Positions 1 to 9,213 of a stretch of DNA of 64,000 nucleotides are shown here, one piece after another; the stretch's first letter is position 1; each line of letters begins with the position of its first letter. This DNA is from QHXW01 sp035297145 (GTDB lineage Bacteria; Acidobacteriota; Terriglobia; Bryobacterales; Bryobacteraceae). The stretch spans positions 62,001 to 126,000 of the forward strand of contig DATGZN010000075.1 in assembly GCA_035297145.1 (NCBI GenBank), written 5' to 3'. The notes beneath the pieces are model-generated. The model saw only the letters and a program-made list of their open reading frames with translations. It did no database searches and had not been told where the DNA came from. The position numbers and the translations under genes were made by a program.

Positions 1-132
1 CCCCGCCAGCCCGGCAACTCGAACTGAAGGAAATTGCATGGGCCCCCCCCTTCACCAGTCGAGACAGCTAGTATAGAACCGTACGCAAGAAATTTGTAGT
101 CGGCAACTCACCTGCAACATCTAAGGTTAGGG

Positions 133-903
133 ATGCCGGCCCTTCGAACAATCCTCATCGCCGCCGCTCTGAGCCTTCCAGGGTATGGGGTTGATCCCTG
201 TTCCAACGCGGCCGTTACCGGCCCGTATGGGCTGCACTTGTCCGGTACCAGCAGTACCATTTCCGGCCGCCCCACGCCGTTTGCCAGCCTGTCACGACTT
301 GCCTTCGGCGGAGAGGGACATGTCAGCGGCTATTCTTCGGTCAATTTCAATGGCCTGCTGCTTGGGAACCCGGTCACTGGAACGTACGATGTGAAGCCGG
401 ATTGCACGGCATCTTTTAGCCTTCAGGACGATTCCGGCGGTTTCCAGCATTTTGCCGGCAAACTTGCCAAGGTTGGGAGCGCGATCGACCTTCGCCAGAC
501 GGATCCCGGCACAGGCGGGCACGGAACAATGGCGCGCACCTCTGATGCCTGCTCCGCGGCGGACCTTCGGCCCAGTTACACCTTTGCGCTTTCGGGAACA
601 GCCACGCCGCTGGCGGCCCCCGATGTGCCCGGAAATATTTCCGCCAAAGGCGTGCTGCGCGTTGACGGCGCCGCCAGTTTCACGCTGATCCAAACAATTG
701 ACGGTCATGACGTCACAACCGGCGGAACGTGGTCCGTGGAATCCGATTGCACCGTTCATTTCGATTTAGCGCTGCCCGTGAAAAACGCCAAGCAGCACGT
801 CCCCATGAAGCTCCGCGGCATCCTGGTAAATCAAGGCCTGCAGATTTTCGCCATCCAGACCGATCCGGCCACAGTGGTATTGGCCCGGCTTACGGCAAAT
901 TGA
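133..903 (+). CDS. Secreted protein with two internal repeats, function unknown
   Basis: 256 aa. The N terminus (about residues 1-20, ending LPGYG) looks like a cleavable signal peptide, so export is likely. The mature part holds two related halves: residues about 28-100 and about 145-215 both run from a GPYG/PSYTF-LSGT start through a glycine-rich stretch to a GTYDVKPDCT/GTWSVESDCT strand with a conserved Cys, which suggests a duplicated beta-rich domain. I do not recognise the family; acidobacterial genomes carry many such secreted all-beta proteins. It is convergent with the next gene, only 2 bp away. The 132 bp upstream contain no gene I can support. The coding call rests on the signal peptide and the internal duplication; the function is unknown. 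Confidence 0.75.
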   Translation: MPALRTILIAAALSLPGYGVDPCSNAAVTGPYGLHLSGTSSTISGRPTPFASLSRLAFGGEGHVSGYSSVNFNGLLLGNPVTGTYDVKPDCTASFSLQDDSGGFQHFAGKLAKVGSAIDLRQTDPGTGGHGTMARTSDACSAADLRPSYTFALSGTATPLAAPDVPGNISAKGVLRVDGAASFTLIQTIDGHDVTTGGTWSVESDCTVHFDLALPVKNAKQHVPMKLRGILVNQGLQIFAIQTDPATVVLARLTAN

Positions 904-905
904 GA

Positions 906-2744
906 TTACCGGAACTCGATCGATGTGACGACGCCCGTAGTGCCAAGTTGTGCATCAGTGTGACTGTCGTACTCGAGGATCACGGCCTTAGCCTTCTGCG
1001 GTCCGCAGGTCAGGTCGAGTGTTCCGGTCGATGAACCCTTGACGGTTACCGTCTGCGGATCGGTGATGGCGAGCGCCACCGTCTTGCCATCCGTAAGAAC
1101 GCGAAGCCGGACGGCCTTTCCCAGGCAATCGATCTGTTGCAGCACACCGCGAACGGTAGGCTTCGGTCGAGGAGCGGGGTCGGATTTCACCACCGGCGTT
1201 TTCGGCTCCTCCCGTTGCTCTGCACGGCGAAGGGTGGGCCGCTCATCCGCGCCGTGGTCACCCGGCAGACCGGCGGGCATCGCCGCTAACTCGTTTGAGG
1301 GCCGGCGATAGGGCTCAGGCCGCTCGCGCCTATTGGCGATGGCATGCAGCAAGTCTTCGGCCGTCGTGGTTTCCTCCGCGGTGCGCGCATACTTTCGCGC
1401 TGCGTCCGCTGCTTTTTGCGCATCGTCAAACTTCTCCAATTGCAGGGCCGCGAACGCCCACTCGTGATAGTACGAAAACGCCTGTTCGGCTTTGATGCTC
1501 TTCAGTTGCCTTAGTTGATCGATCGCTTCCTGATACTGGCGATCCTGCAGGAGGCAGAAAGCCAGGTAACGGTGCGCCTCCTGATAGCCAGGATCGAGTT
1601 CGATGGCCTTCTTGAGTATAGGAATCTTCCCCCTCCCGTCTGGCGCAACTCTCGCATAGTCGTAATAGAGACGAGGATTGGTGCTGCCCAGCTCCGCTGC
1701 GCGCGCGAAATGCGTCAGCGCTCCATCACCCTGTTTCTCCCGCCAAGCCAACTCCGCGAGACCGGCTTCCGGCTCCCAGCTCTTGGGAAATTCCTGTAGC
1801 AGAGCATAATATGCCCGTTTCGCCTCCTCCTGCTTGTGTGTCAGGGCCAGCAAGTCGGCGAGCACAATGCCTGATTCCAGCCGCGATGCGGGCGCGACAT
1901 CCGGATCCTCCGCGGATTTTTCCAGCTTGATGTCGAAAACAACCTCGTTGAACCGCGTCCGGCGCATGTACTGCTCAAGGTCCTTCTGCACCTGCGAGGG
2001 GGTCTTGGCGTACGCTCGCCAAAACGCATCTCCCGCACCGGCGCCCGATCCGATGGATGCGAACAACTTGTCCGAATGCGGGCGATACTCGGGCGACAGT
2101 ATCACCATGTGGACCAGCGCCCAACTTTCCGCGTAAAAAATGTTGGCGCTATTGCGCTCGTTGTAGTAGGGCGACTTGTGATCCACGGCCAATAGCGTTT
2201 CGAGCGGCAGCCACTTGTTCTGCTGCAGATAGTAATAGCGGCCCGGAATTACCTGGCCCACCGCCACCTTCTTGCCGATCGGTTTGAGCGTGGAGTACAA
2301 CTCCGCCAGTCCCTCGTTGAGCCAGGCCGGAATTTCTATGCCCGAATGCTGTATCAACAGATGCGTGTATTCATGCACGGCCACCGGGTAATTTTCCGCA
2401 CTGATGCTCTTCATGACGATGTAATCGTCACCGTAGCCATTCAGATAGAAAGCCACTGCGAAGTCGTTCAACCGGTAGGGCGCGTATTCCTTCTCGGATT
2501 GGAACGCGATAATGCGTACGCGTGCGTTCGGGACAGGTTTGTCGCTGGATCGCGTCCGGTTGAAAAAATCGCGCACTTGTTCGAAGTAGAGAAGCGCCTC
2601 CCGGCCTTTTCTCTCTCCAGCGCTGGTGTACAGCTCAAAATGGGATGACGTCACCTTGACCCACTGCTCGGCGGCAGGAGCCATGGGCGACAAAAGAACA
2701 CTGGCCAGCACAGCGGTGGCCGAGCGTCCGATCAGGGAAAGCAT
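906..2744 (-). CDS. Secreted gluzincin-like metalloprotease with TPR repeats
   Basis: 612 aa. A signal peptide (residues 1-24, ending APAAEQ) precedes a peptidase-MA-like domain. Zinc ligands are visible as HEYTH at residues 124-128, with the downstream NEGLAEL (about 143-149) giving the third ligand expected of gluzincins. Residues about 280-450 are TPR-like helices, followed by a proline/charged linker and a C-terminal beta domain of about 80 residues. Acidobacteria commonly encode exported HExxH-TPR proteins of this layout; their substrates are generally unknown. A terminator lies between this gene and tlpA upstream, so it is probably a separate transcription unit. Proteolytic activity is inferred from the intact motif only. 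Confidence 0.8.
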   Translation of the reverse strand: MLSLIGRSATAVLASVLLSPMAPAAEQWVKVTSSHFELYTSAGERKGREALLYFEQVRDFFNRTRSSDKPVPNARVRIIAFQSEKEYAPYRLNDFAVAFYLNGYGDDYIVMKSISAENYPVAVHEYTHLLIQHSGIEIPAWLNEGLAELYSTLKPIGKKVAVGQVIPGRYYYLQQNKWLPLETLLAVDHKSPYYNERNSANIFYAESWALVHMVILSPEYRPHSDKLFASIGSGAGAGDAFWRAYAKTPSQVQKDLEQYMRRTRFNEVVFDIKLEKSAEDPDVAPASRLESGIVLADLLALTHKQEEAKRAYYALLQEFPKSWEPEAGLAELAWREKQGDGALTHFARAAELGSTNPRLYYDYARVAPDGRGKIPILKKAIELDPGYQEAHRYLAFCLLQDRQYQEAIDQLRQLKSIKAEQAFSYYHEWAFAALQLEKFDDAQKAADAARKYARTAEETTTAEDLLHAIANRRERPEPYRRPSNELAAMPAGLPGDHGADERPTLRRAEQREEPKTPVVKSDPAPRPKPTVRGVLQQIDCLGKAVRLRVLTDGKTVALAITDPQTVTVKGSSTGTLDLTCGPQKAKAVILEYDSHTDAQLGTTGVVTSIEFR

Positions 2745-2765
2745 CGCGGTAGAAGACCAACATCC

Positions 2766-2792
2766 AAAAATCCCCTTGGCAGTGTCAAGGGG
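2766..2792 (-). terminator. Rho-independent terminator after tlpA-like gene
   Basis: On the minus strand a perfect 7-bp stem CCCCTTG/CAAGGGG (2786-2792 paired with 2772-2778, 7-nt loop) is followed by ATTTTTGG. It sits directly after the stop of the tlpA-like gene and before the protease gene, as expected for the end of the pyrE-truA-orf-tlpA transcript. Confidence 0.75.
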
Positions 2793-2797
2793 CCGCG

Positions 2798-3373
2798 CTA
2801 TTCACTGAGTAAGCGGCTGATGGTCTGTTCGATGTCTTTGTAGTCGCGTTCGCAACTTGCGTGGTCCGGCTCATTCGATGCGTGAAATTCGCCGCCCGGA
2901 TGTACATAGCGAATGATTCCCTTCTTGTCCACGACAAAGGAAACCGAAGTCCAGCCGCACTTTTCTAGATCGGGCCACCAGCGGCGCAGCGCGGTCCAAT
3001 CTGCGTCCAGCGCCACGGGAAAAGTGAATCCCAGGTGGTCGCTCGCGGCGCGGACCCGCTCAATACTCCAGTCGCCCGGCGGCTTGGGATGGAAAATTCC
3101 GATCACGACTAGGCCGCGATTGCCGTATTTCCGATCCAGCTCACGTAGTGCCGGCGCGGTGGCGGCGCAAAACGGGCAGCCGTCGGTCCACCAGCGAATG
3201 AGCACCACTTTGCCGCGCAGTGCGTCCATATCGAGAGGTGCGGAATGCAGCCAGTGTTGGAGCTCGATTTTCGACGCCGGCAGCCCCAGCCGGTCGTCAC
3301 CTCGGCTGAAATCCCCGGCAATGCACGGGATGCTCATAAGTGACATGGCCAATATGGCGCCGTGCCGATTCAT
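2798..3373 (-). CDS. TlpA/ResA-like thiol-disulfide oxidoreductase
   Basis: 191 aa. An N-terminal hydrophobic segment (residues 4-20) suggests a signal peptide or anchor for the periplasm. The thioredoxin fold is marked by WWTDGCPFC with the redox pair C66/C69, followed by the usual PALRELDRKYG helix and a GLVVIGI strand. AhpC/TSA-TlpA proteins with a CPFC pair typically reduce or form disulfides in exported proteins or c-type cytochromes. Two further cysteines occur (KCGW and HASCERD), so a disulfide outside the active site is possible. It overlaps the upstream 74-aa gene by 4 bp (ATGA), showing translational coupling; the pair is the tail of the pyrE-truA operon. Confidence 0.85.
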   Translation of the reverse strand: MNRHGAILAMSLMSIPCIAGDFSRGDDRLGLPASKIELQHWLHSAPLDMDALRGKVVLIRWWTDGCPFCAATAPALRELDRKYGNRGLVVIGIFHPKPPGDWSIERVRAASDHLGFTFPVALDADWTALRRWWPDLEKCGWTSVSFVVDKKGIIRYVHPGGEFHASNEPDHASCERDYKDIEQTISRLLSE

Positions 3374-3594
3374 TGCTTCCGCTCCGCGTGCGCCAGTTCC
3401 TCCAGAATCGGTTTCACCACCGCTTGCGCATCGCCGAATGCGTGCAGGTAGTCCTGGAATTTGCGGTTTAGCTCAATGGCTTGATCCGGGGTGAGCCGTG
3501 AGCGTACGATCATGTCGCGCACGTGCACCGGGTGAGGTAGTACGGCTTCCTCCGACAATTCTTCCAGCGCCGTCTCGGGATCGTAGTGGTACAT
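3370..3594 (-). CDS. Small conserved-looking protein coupled to tlpA
   Basis: 74 aa, acidic and predicted helical, with no signal peptide or membrane segment. It lies 6 bp after truA and overlaps the tlpA-like gene by 4 bp, so expression from the pyrE operon and coupling to tlpA are likely. I recognise no domain. The tight packing on both sides and the absence of a better overlapping frame support it as real. A cytoplasmic adaptor role is possible but nothing in the sequence demonstrates it. Confidence 0.7.
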   Translation of the reverse strand: MYHYDPETALEELSEEAVLPHPVHVRDMIVRSRLTPDQAIELNRKFQDYLHAFGDAQAVVKPILEELAHAERKQ

Positions 3595-3600
3595 ACTTCA

Positions 3601-4344
3601 TTATCCTTCGTAATCGACACGGATGAGAAAAAGTCCCTTGGCCGGCGCCGTGGGGCCTGCGCGTCGCGTGCAGCCTGGCTCCAAGACAGCCCGCATTCCT
3701 TCCGCATTCAGGTTTCCTTTCCCCGCTTCCAGCAGCGTGCCCACAATGTTCCGCACCATATGCTTGAGGAAGCCGCTGCCCGACACTCGATAGAACATGC
3801 GGTCTCCCACGATCTCCAGCCGCGAAGAAAAAATCGTACGCACGGTGGACGCAAGCTCGCGATCGTCCGCGGCGGCAAATGCGGCGAAATCGTGCCGGCC
3901 ATCGAGCAACGGCGCCAGCGCCATCATTTCATCTGACTTTAATGGGTATGGGTAGTGGTGCACATAGCGCCATTCGAGCGGCGGGCACACTTCACCGCGA
4001 AAAATCCGGTACTCGTAAGTCTTGGAAATCGCGTGATGGCGCGGGTGAAAATCGGGCGCGGCGTCCTCCACAGCAAGCACGCGAATGGATGGCGGCAGTT
4101 GCCGGTTCACCGCCCTGCGGAGATTGTCGAGCGGAATGGGATTGGCGAGCGATACCGCCGCCGTATGGCTCAGGGCGTGCACGCCGGCGTCAGTACGCCC
4201 CGATCCCGCCACATGTACGGGACTTCCCTCAATCTCCGCGAACACCCGCTCCAGCGTGCCCTGAATGGTATCGAGACCCGGCTGTACCTGCCAGCCGTGA
4301 AAATCCGTTCCATCGTAAGCAACTGTGAACTTGATGCGCCGCAT
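3601..4344 (-). CDS. truA: tRNA pseudouridine synthase A
   Basis: 247 aa, the usual TruA length. It makes pseudouridine at positions 38-40 of the tRNA anticodon stem-loop. The N terminus RRIKFTVAYDGTDFHGWQ and the catalytic GSGRTDAGVHA (Asp52) are family hallmarks, and the C-terminal GSGFLKHMVRNIVGTL motif is also intact. It starts 15 bp after the stop of pyrE and is followed 6 bp later by a small gene, all on the minus strand, indicating one operon. Start chosen at ATG 4344, which gives the standard N terminus. Confidence 0.96.
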   Translation of the reverse strand: MRRIKFTVAYDGTDFHGWQVQPGLDTIQGTLERVFAEIEGSPVHVAGSGRTDAGVHALSHTAAVSLANPIPLDNLRRAVNRQLPPSIRVLAVEDAAPDFHPRHHAISKTYEYRIFRGEVCPPLEWRYVHHYPYPLKSDEMMALAPLLDGRHDFAAFAAADDRELASTVRTIFSSRLEIVGDRMFYRVSGSGFLKHMVRNIVGTLLEAGKGNLNAEGMRAVLEPGCTRRAGPTAPAKGLFLIRVDYEG

Positions 4345-4359
4345 GTCTCGCGCGGCCGT

Positions 4360-4959
4360 TCAAACGGCACGCGATCCAGGTTTGACCACCGGGATGCCTT
4401 GCGCGCACAGCGGGCAGCTCTCGGGTTGATAGGTAGTCACCCGTAAGGTTTCGAGCGCCGTGCGCGGCACGCCAACGTCGGCCGTTCCACCGCTCCGGTC
4501 AATGACCGAACCCGCCGCCAGAACTCGCGCGCCCCGCTCCCGCAACGCATCCACTACCTCGCGTGTGCTGCCGCCCGTGGTGATCACGTCCTCGACCACT
4601 ACTGCATTCTCGCCCGCGGCGATTTCAAATCCGCGTCGCAATGTCATCTTCCCTGCGTCACGCTCGGCAAAGATGAACCGTACACCCAATGCCCGCGCTA
4701 CCTCGTGGCCGATGATCAGTCCTCCAATCGCCGGCGAAGCTACCACGTGGATTACTTCAGGCCGCGCCAGTTTCGCCAACCGGTCGGCAAGTTGCCTGCC
4801 TAACTCTTCGGCATGCCGTGGATGTTGGAGCACCAGTGCGCATTGCAAGTACTCCGGACTGTGCAACCCGCTGGTCAGGCGAAAATGTCCCGCCAGGTAT
4901 GCGCCCGTGGAGCGAAATAGATCCAGAACTCCCTTGGACGCTTCAGGTTGCGGCTGCAC
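4360..4959 (-). CDS. pyrE: Orotate phosphoribosyltransferase
   Basis: 199 aa. It transfers phosphoribose from PRPP to orotate to form OMP in pyrimidine synthesis. The PRPP-binding loop VVVEDVITTGGST lies at about residues 120-132, and the family FRLTSGLHSPEYLQ substrate region is near residues 26-39. The C-terminal PLCAQGIPVVKPGS tail is typical of the shorter bacterial PyrE group. It is the first gene of the minus-strand pyrE-truA-orf-tlpA unit and diverges from the TolC-like genes across about 190 bp. Confidence 0.95.
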   Translation of the reverse strand: MQPQPEASKGVLDLFRSTGAYLAGHFRLTSGLHSPEYLQCALVLQHPRHAEELGRQLADRLAKLARPEVIHVVASPAIGGLIIGHEVARALGVRFIFAERDAGKMTLRRGFEIAAGENAVVVEDVITTGGSTREVVDALRERGARVLAAGSVIDRSGGTADVGVPRTALETLRVTTYQPESCPLCAQGIPVVKPGSRAV

Positions 4960-5147
4960 AAACGGCTACTATACCATTGGAGGACTGAGGAACCATTCCG
5001 TTTCTTTCTTCGTAATCTCTCCTTAAAGAGAAGAGTCATGCATAGTATGCAGACGTTGGTCGCTCCGTTTGGCTGTCTCTTGCTCGCCGGGCCGCTTGCG
5101 TGTGCGCGAACCGGCTTCACCCTTTTCAGGCAAAGGCCTTCAAATAC

Positions 5148-7007
5148 ATGAAAACATCATTCCGGTTGTGCACTGCGGTGCTCCTGGCCGGCTCCGCGGC
5201 GGCTCAGACCGCTGTTCGCATTGATCCGCAGACTGGAGGGCTGGGCTGGCTGACTCATCCCTACCAGACCCGAACCGTTCCCCCCATCAATCTGGCGAAC
5301 ACCACACGGCTCCAGTCACTGGAGCGCGCGGGCAACCTTTATCTGGCCGCGCAGGACGTGGTCGCTTTGGCCATCGAAAACAGTATCGACGTCGAGGTGC
5401 AGCGTTATGGGCCCCTGCTCGCCCGAGAGGTGCTGAAGCGCGCCCAGTCCGGCGGCGTGCTCCGGGGTGTCGACGTCCCCGTGGCGCAAGGTCCCCAGAG
5501 CGTCAGTCTGCAAGGCGTCAGCGTGGCTAACATCGGCACTACGGGGGCCGGATCTGGCGTGGGTTCGGGCGGTGGTATTGTCACCCAGCTCGGCCCTGCC
5601 ATTGCTTCCTTCGACCCCAACTTTACCCTGCTGACAGTGTTTCAGCACGCGACCACCCCCGAGAGCAATACGTTCCTGGTGGGGACCGACGCCCTTGTGG
5701 TGAACACCCGCACCTACCAGTCGACATATCAGCAAAATTGGTCTTTCGGTCTGAGTGCACAGGTCACCTTTGCCAGTACTCACACCAGCCTGAACAGCCG
5801 GTCCTTCACGTTGAATCCTTTCACGTCGGGCGACCTGGATTTGCTTTTGACGCAAAACCTGCTGAACGGCTTTGGATCGGCTGTCAACGGCCGCAACATA
5901 CGCGTCCAGAAGAACAACTTGAAGTTTACCGATCTGCAGTTCAAAGAGCAGGTGATCGTCACTGTCTCGGCGGCGCTCAATTTGTATTGGGACCTCGTCA
6001 GTTTCGTCGAGGACGAGAGCGCACGCGAAAAAGAAGTGCAAGCGGCCCAGCAACTCTACGACGACAACAAGAAGCAGGTGGACATCGGAACCCTGGCTGA
6101 GATTGAAGTCACGCGCGCGGAGTCGCAACTCTATACCGCCAAGCAGGACCTCATTGTTTCGCAGACCAACCGGGCGCAGCAGGAGACCATTCTGAAAAAC
6201 CTGCTGAGCCGCTCGGGAGTCGCATCACCAGACTTAGCCGAAGTGCGCATTATCCCGCTCGATAGGATCGTGGTGCCGGAAAAGGAGGAAATCCGGTCCG
6301 TAGATGACTTGACTGGGGAAGCGCTGAATAAGCGCGTGGAGATCGCACAGAGCCGCATCAACCTGGATAGCAATCAGTTGAATCTGGTTGGCATCAAGAA
6401 TTCCTTGAAACCCCAGCTGCAGGCCTTCACCGAGCTGACCAACAACGCTTTGGCCGGCGAGTTGAATCAGCCGGGCGCATCCTATTTCGTTGGAGGATAC
6501 GGCAGCTTCCTGGCCCAGATCGCCCGTCGCAACTTTCCTAATTATTCAGCAGGCATCTCCCTGGTGATTCCGCTGCGCAATCGCGCGGCGCAGTCCGACT
6601 ATGTGACAAGCCTTCTGGCCATTCGGCAGAACGAATTGGGGCTGCGGAAGAACGTCAACCAAGTCCGGGTCGATGTGCAGAACGCCGTCATCGGATTGCG
6701 GCAGGCTCGCGCCCGATACGACGCGGCATTGAAAGCCCGTGTTCTCGCGCAACAAACTTTGGACGCGGACCAAAAGAAACTTGCGCTGGGAGCGGGCACG
6801 GCGTTTCAGGTGATCCAGGATCAGCGGGACCTGGCGAACTCCCAAAGCTCGGAAGTGCAATCCATGGCGAACTACAGCCATGCCCGGATTGCTCTCGATG
6901 AGGCGCTCGGTGACACGCTCGATGTGAACCACATTTCCCTGGATGAAGCCTTGTCCGGCCGTGTGGCCGTCGGCCCCTCGCCCCTGCCCGCGGAGGACAA
7001 GCGATGA
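5148..7007 (+). CDS. TolC-family outer membrane protein, first of tandem pair
   Basis: 619 aa from ATG 5148, chosen because it gives a clean signal peptide (MKTSFRLCTAVLLAGSAAAQ). The C-terminal two thirds carry TolC-type alpha-helical repeats with the recurrent KKQVDIGTLAEIEVTRAES and RQARARYDAALKARVLAQQ helices. The protein is longer than classical TolC (about 450-500 aa) because of an N-terminal glycine/serine-rich segment (residues about 85-200). TolC-like proteins form outer-membrane export ducts for efflux pumps or type I secretion; no inner-membrane pump or adaptor gene lies beside it, so the partner is unknown. It overlaps the second copy by 4 bp (ATGA), so the two are co-translated. 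Confidence 0.9.
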   Translation: MKTSFRLCTAVLLAGSAAAQTAVRIDPQTGGLGWLTHPYQTRTVPPINLANTTRLQSLERAGNLYLAAQDVVALAIENSIDVEVQRYGPLLAREVLKRAQSGGVLRGVDVPVAQGPQSVSLQGVSVANIGTTGAGSGVGSGGGIVTQLGPAIASFDPNFTLLTVFQHATTPESNTFLVGTDALVVNTRTYQSTYQQNWSFGLSAQVTFASTHTSLNSRSFTLNPFTSGDLDLLLTQNLLNGFGSAVNGRNIRVQKNNLKFTDLQFKEQVIVTVSAALNLYWDLVSFVEDESAREKEVQAAQQLYDDNKKQVDIGTLAEIEVTRAESQLYTAKQDLIVSQTNRAQQETILKNLLSRSGVASPDLAEVRIIPLDRIVVPEKEEIRSVDDLTGEALNKRVEIAQSRINLDSNQLNLVGIKNSLKPQLQAFTELTNNALAGELNQPGASYFVGGYGSFLAQIARRNFPNYSAGISLVIPLRNRAAQSDYVTSLLAIRQNELGLRKNVNQVRVDVQNAVIGLRQARARYDAALKARVLAQQTLDADQKKLALGAGTAFQVIQDQRDLANSQSSEVQSMANYSHARIALDEALGDTLDVNHISLDEALSGRVAVGPSPLPAEDKR

Positions 7008-8926
7008 CCAACACCAGCCGCAAATGGATTGCAGCAGGCCTGTGCTATCTGTGGCCGGTTTCGTTAGTCCTGGCGCAACAGGATGCCGTCGAGCCGGTCC
7101 GGCCCTCGGCGCCGGTTCTCTGGCGGCCTTATTTGGCGCCGGAAGTCCCGCCTGCCCGCCTCGATAACTCCGCACGGCTCCACGATCTGATCCGCGCCGG
7201 CAACCTTTACTTGACCGTTCGCGACGCGATTGCGTTGGCGCTGGAGAACAACATCGATCTTGCCGCGGCCCGTTACAATCCCCTCACGGCGGAGTGGAGC
7301 GTGACGCGCTACCAGGCCGGCGGTGCACTCCCCGGCGTACCGAGCGGCGCCACCCAAACGAGCTTTGTGGCCAGCGGACAGGGCGTTCTGGGCACCCAGC
7401 AGGCAGCCGGTGTGAGTACGGCCACGAGCACGGCCGGCCGCGGCGCCGGCAATACCAGCATCGTCCAGATTGGCCCGTCTACCCCCACTTTGGATCCGGC
7501 CTATCAGATGCAGACTACTTTCAGCCATCAATCCCTGCCCCAGTCGAATTCAGTACTGAGCTCCACCGCTGTCCTGATCCGTAATCAGCGCCTGGACAGC
7601 GGGACCCTTACGGAAGGCTTTCTCAGCGGCGGCACAGGCAGCGTGAGTTACACTGACACCCACCTGAATGAAAATGCGCCCACCGACGTATTGAATCCTT
7701 CTTCGGCCCAGACTCTCACGGCTTCGTTCCAGCAGTATCTGTTGCAGGGGTTTGGCGTGGCTGTGAACAGCCGTAACATCACGGTAAGAAAGATCAATCT
7801 GCAAACCTCAGAACTCAACTTCAGAACACAGGTCATCAGCACGGTTGTGAACGTCCTGAACACGTACTATTCGTTGGTGGCGGACTACGAGGACAGGACG
7901 GCGAAGAAGAGCGCGCTCGAAGCCGCACAAAAGTTCTACGATGACACTAAGAAACAAGTGGACATCGGAACCCTTGCCGATATCGAGCTGACGCGAGCGG
8001 AGTCTCAGACAGCCACCAGCCAGCAGAACCTGGTGAATTCCGATACCAGCCTCGAACAAGACGAATTGAAGCTCAAGAACCTGATCAGCCGCAACGGAGT
8101 CGAGGATCCGCAGCTCGCAAGCGTGCGCATCGTGCCCCTGGATCGAATTGTGATACCCGAGAAAGACGACCTCCCACCGGTAAAGGATCTGGCGGAAAAA
8201 GCGCTCGCCACCAGAACCGATCTCGCCGCGGAAAAGGCGAACATCACTGCTTCCGAAGTTTCCGCCTTGGGAACCAAGAACGGATTGCTGCCGACTCTGG
8301 TGGGCTTCGTCAGTACGACACAGTCGGGATTGTCGGGGACCGCTAGGACCGTGAACTTAGTGACAACCGCTGGCAAATTCGTCGAGACTCCGAACCCTTA
8401 TTTCGTCGGTGGCATCGGTGACGGCCTCGGCCAGGTTTTTCGCCGCGATTTCCCCACGGAGCTCGGTGGCGAGTTCTTCTCCGCCCCGATTCGCAACCGC
8501 CAGGCGCAAGCGGACTTTGGCATCGACCAGCTTCAGCTTCGGCAACAGCAACTCACTACCCAGAAGGATCTGAAACAGGCGCAGGTCGACGTGTTGAATT
8601 CCGTCATCGCGCTACGCCAGGCCCGCGCCCACTACGATGCCGCCGTCAAGAACCGGGTTCTGTCGCAACAATTGCTCGATGCCGAACAGAAGAAGTACGC
8701 GCTGGGCGCGTCCATCCCATATAACGTAATTCAGCAGCAGCGGGACCTGGTGGCCGCGCAGTCGTCGGAAGTCGCAGCCCTGCTGACCTACAGCAACGCG
8801 CGCGTTTCGCTCGATCAGACGCTCGGCACGACACTGGAGACCAACCAGATATCCATCGCCGACGCACGCGGCGGAAAAGTCGCGCAACCTTCGGCACTTC
8901 CCGCGGTCTTACCCGACCGCCAGTAG
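7004..8926 (+). CDS. TolC-family outer membrane protein, second of tandem pair
   Basis: 640 aa. It is paralogous to the preceding gene along its whole length: both share RAGNLYL, KKQVDIGTLA, IVPLDRIV/IIPLDRIV, RNRxAQxDY and QRDLxxxQSSEV blocks. A signal peptide is present (residues about 1-23, ending VLAQQ). The helical coiled-coil repeats of the TolC family are intact and no frameshift is visible. The 4-bp start/stop overlap with its partner suggests a stoichiometric pair, perhaps a hetero-oligomeric duct or two channels serving one substrate class, but this is inference. The 3' end is followed by almost 300 bp without a recognisable gene. Confidence 0.9.
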   Translation: MTNTSRKWIAAGLCYLWPVSLVLAQQDAVEPVRPSAPVLWRPYLAPEVPPARLDNSARLHDLIRAGNLYLTVRDAIALALENNIDLAAARYNPLTAEWSVTRYQAGGALPGVPSGATQTSFVASGQGVLGTQQAAGVSTATSTAGRGAGNTSIVQIGPSTPTLDPAYQMQTTFSHQSLPQSNSVLSSTAVLIRNQRLDSGTLTEGFLSGGTGSVSYTDTHLNENAPTDVLNPSSAQTLTASFQQYLLQGFGVAVNSRNITVRKINLQTSELNFRTQVISTVVNVLNTYYSLVADYEDRTAKKSALEAAQKFYDDTKKQVDIGTLADIELTRAESQTATSQQNLVNSDTSLEQDELKLKNLISRNGVEDPQLASVRIVPLDRIVIPEKDDLPPVKDLAEKALATRTDLAAEKANITASEVSALGTKNGLLPTLVGFVSTTQSGLSGTARTVNLVTTAGKFVETPNPYFVGGIGDGLGQVFRRDFPTELGGEFFSAPIRNRQAQADFGIDQLQLRQQQLTTQKDLKQAQVDVLNSVIALRQARAHYDAAVKNRVLSQQLLDAEQKKYALGASIPYNVIQQQRDLVAAQSSEVAALLTYSNARVSLDQTLGTTLETNQISIADARGGKVAQPSALPAVLPDRQ

Positions 8927-9140
8927 CCACTGTGTGATCGGGCTTACAGAAATATTCTGCATTGGACGATGCGTTCTGCCGACGCGTTTCACAGGGCATT
9001 CCCTTTAGTTCCACTAAGAGTGTTCCACTACGACACAAGTATGGCCGTATTGGAACAAAATCTTGCCGCAGCGCGCCAATTTTGCCAGTCCCAAAACCCA
9101 ATCCCCAAAGCATCTGCATGAAAAGAAAGCCGCCAGTAAT

Positions 9141-9157
9141 TTGGCAAAAAGATTGCT
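9141..9157 (+). promoter_or_regulatory. Candidate sigma-54 promoter
   Basis: TTGGCAAAAAGATTGCT matches the -24/-12 pattern: GG at 9143-9144 and GC at 9155-9156 with exactly 10 bp between. It would start transcription near 9168, upstream of the small ORF at 9214. A single match of this kind can occur by chance and no enhancer-binding site was identified. The rest of 8927-9213 shows no gene. Confidence 0.35.
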
Positions 9158-9213
9158 TCTAAAGTTGGCGTGAAACAGAAAACACAGGCTCAAGGCAAGA
9201 CGATTGATCCCCG

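Noticed and set aside
4948..5151. Short plus-strand ORF ending in an ATGA overlap with the TolC-like start, with an apolar stretch
   Set aside because: An internal ATG gives a possible 37-aa leader peptide, but there is no ribosome site and no recognisable product; the overlap may be chance.
5316..6128. 270-codon minus-strand ORF opposite the first TolC-like gene
   Set aside because: It lies wholly inside a gene with clear family motifs; its arginine/histidine-rich composition is the usual antisense shadow of GC-rich coding DNA.
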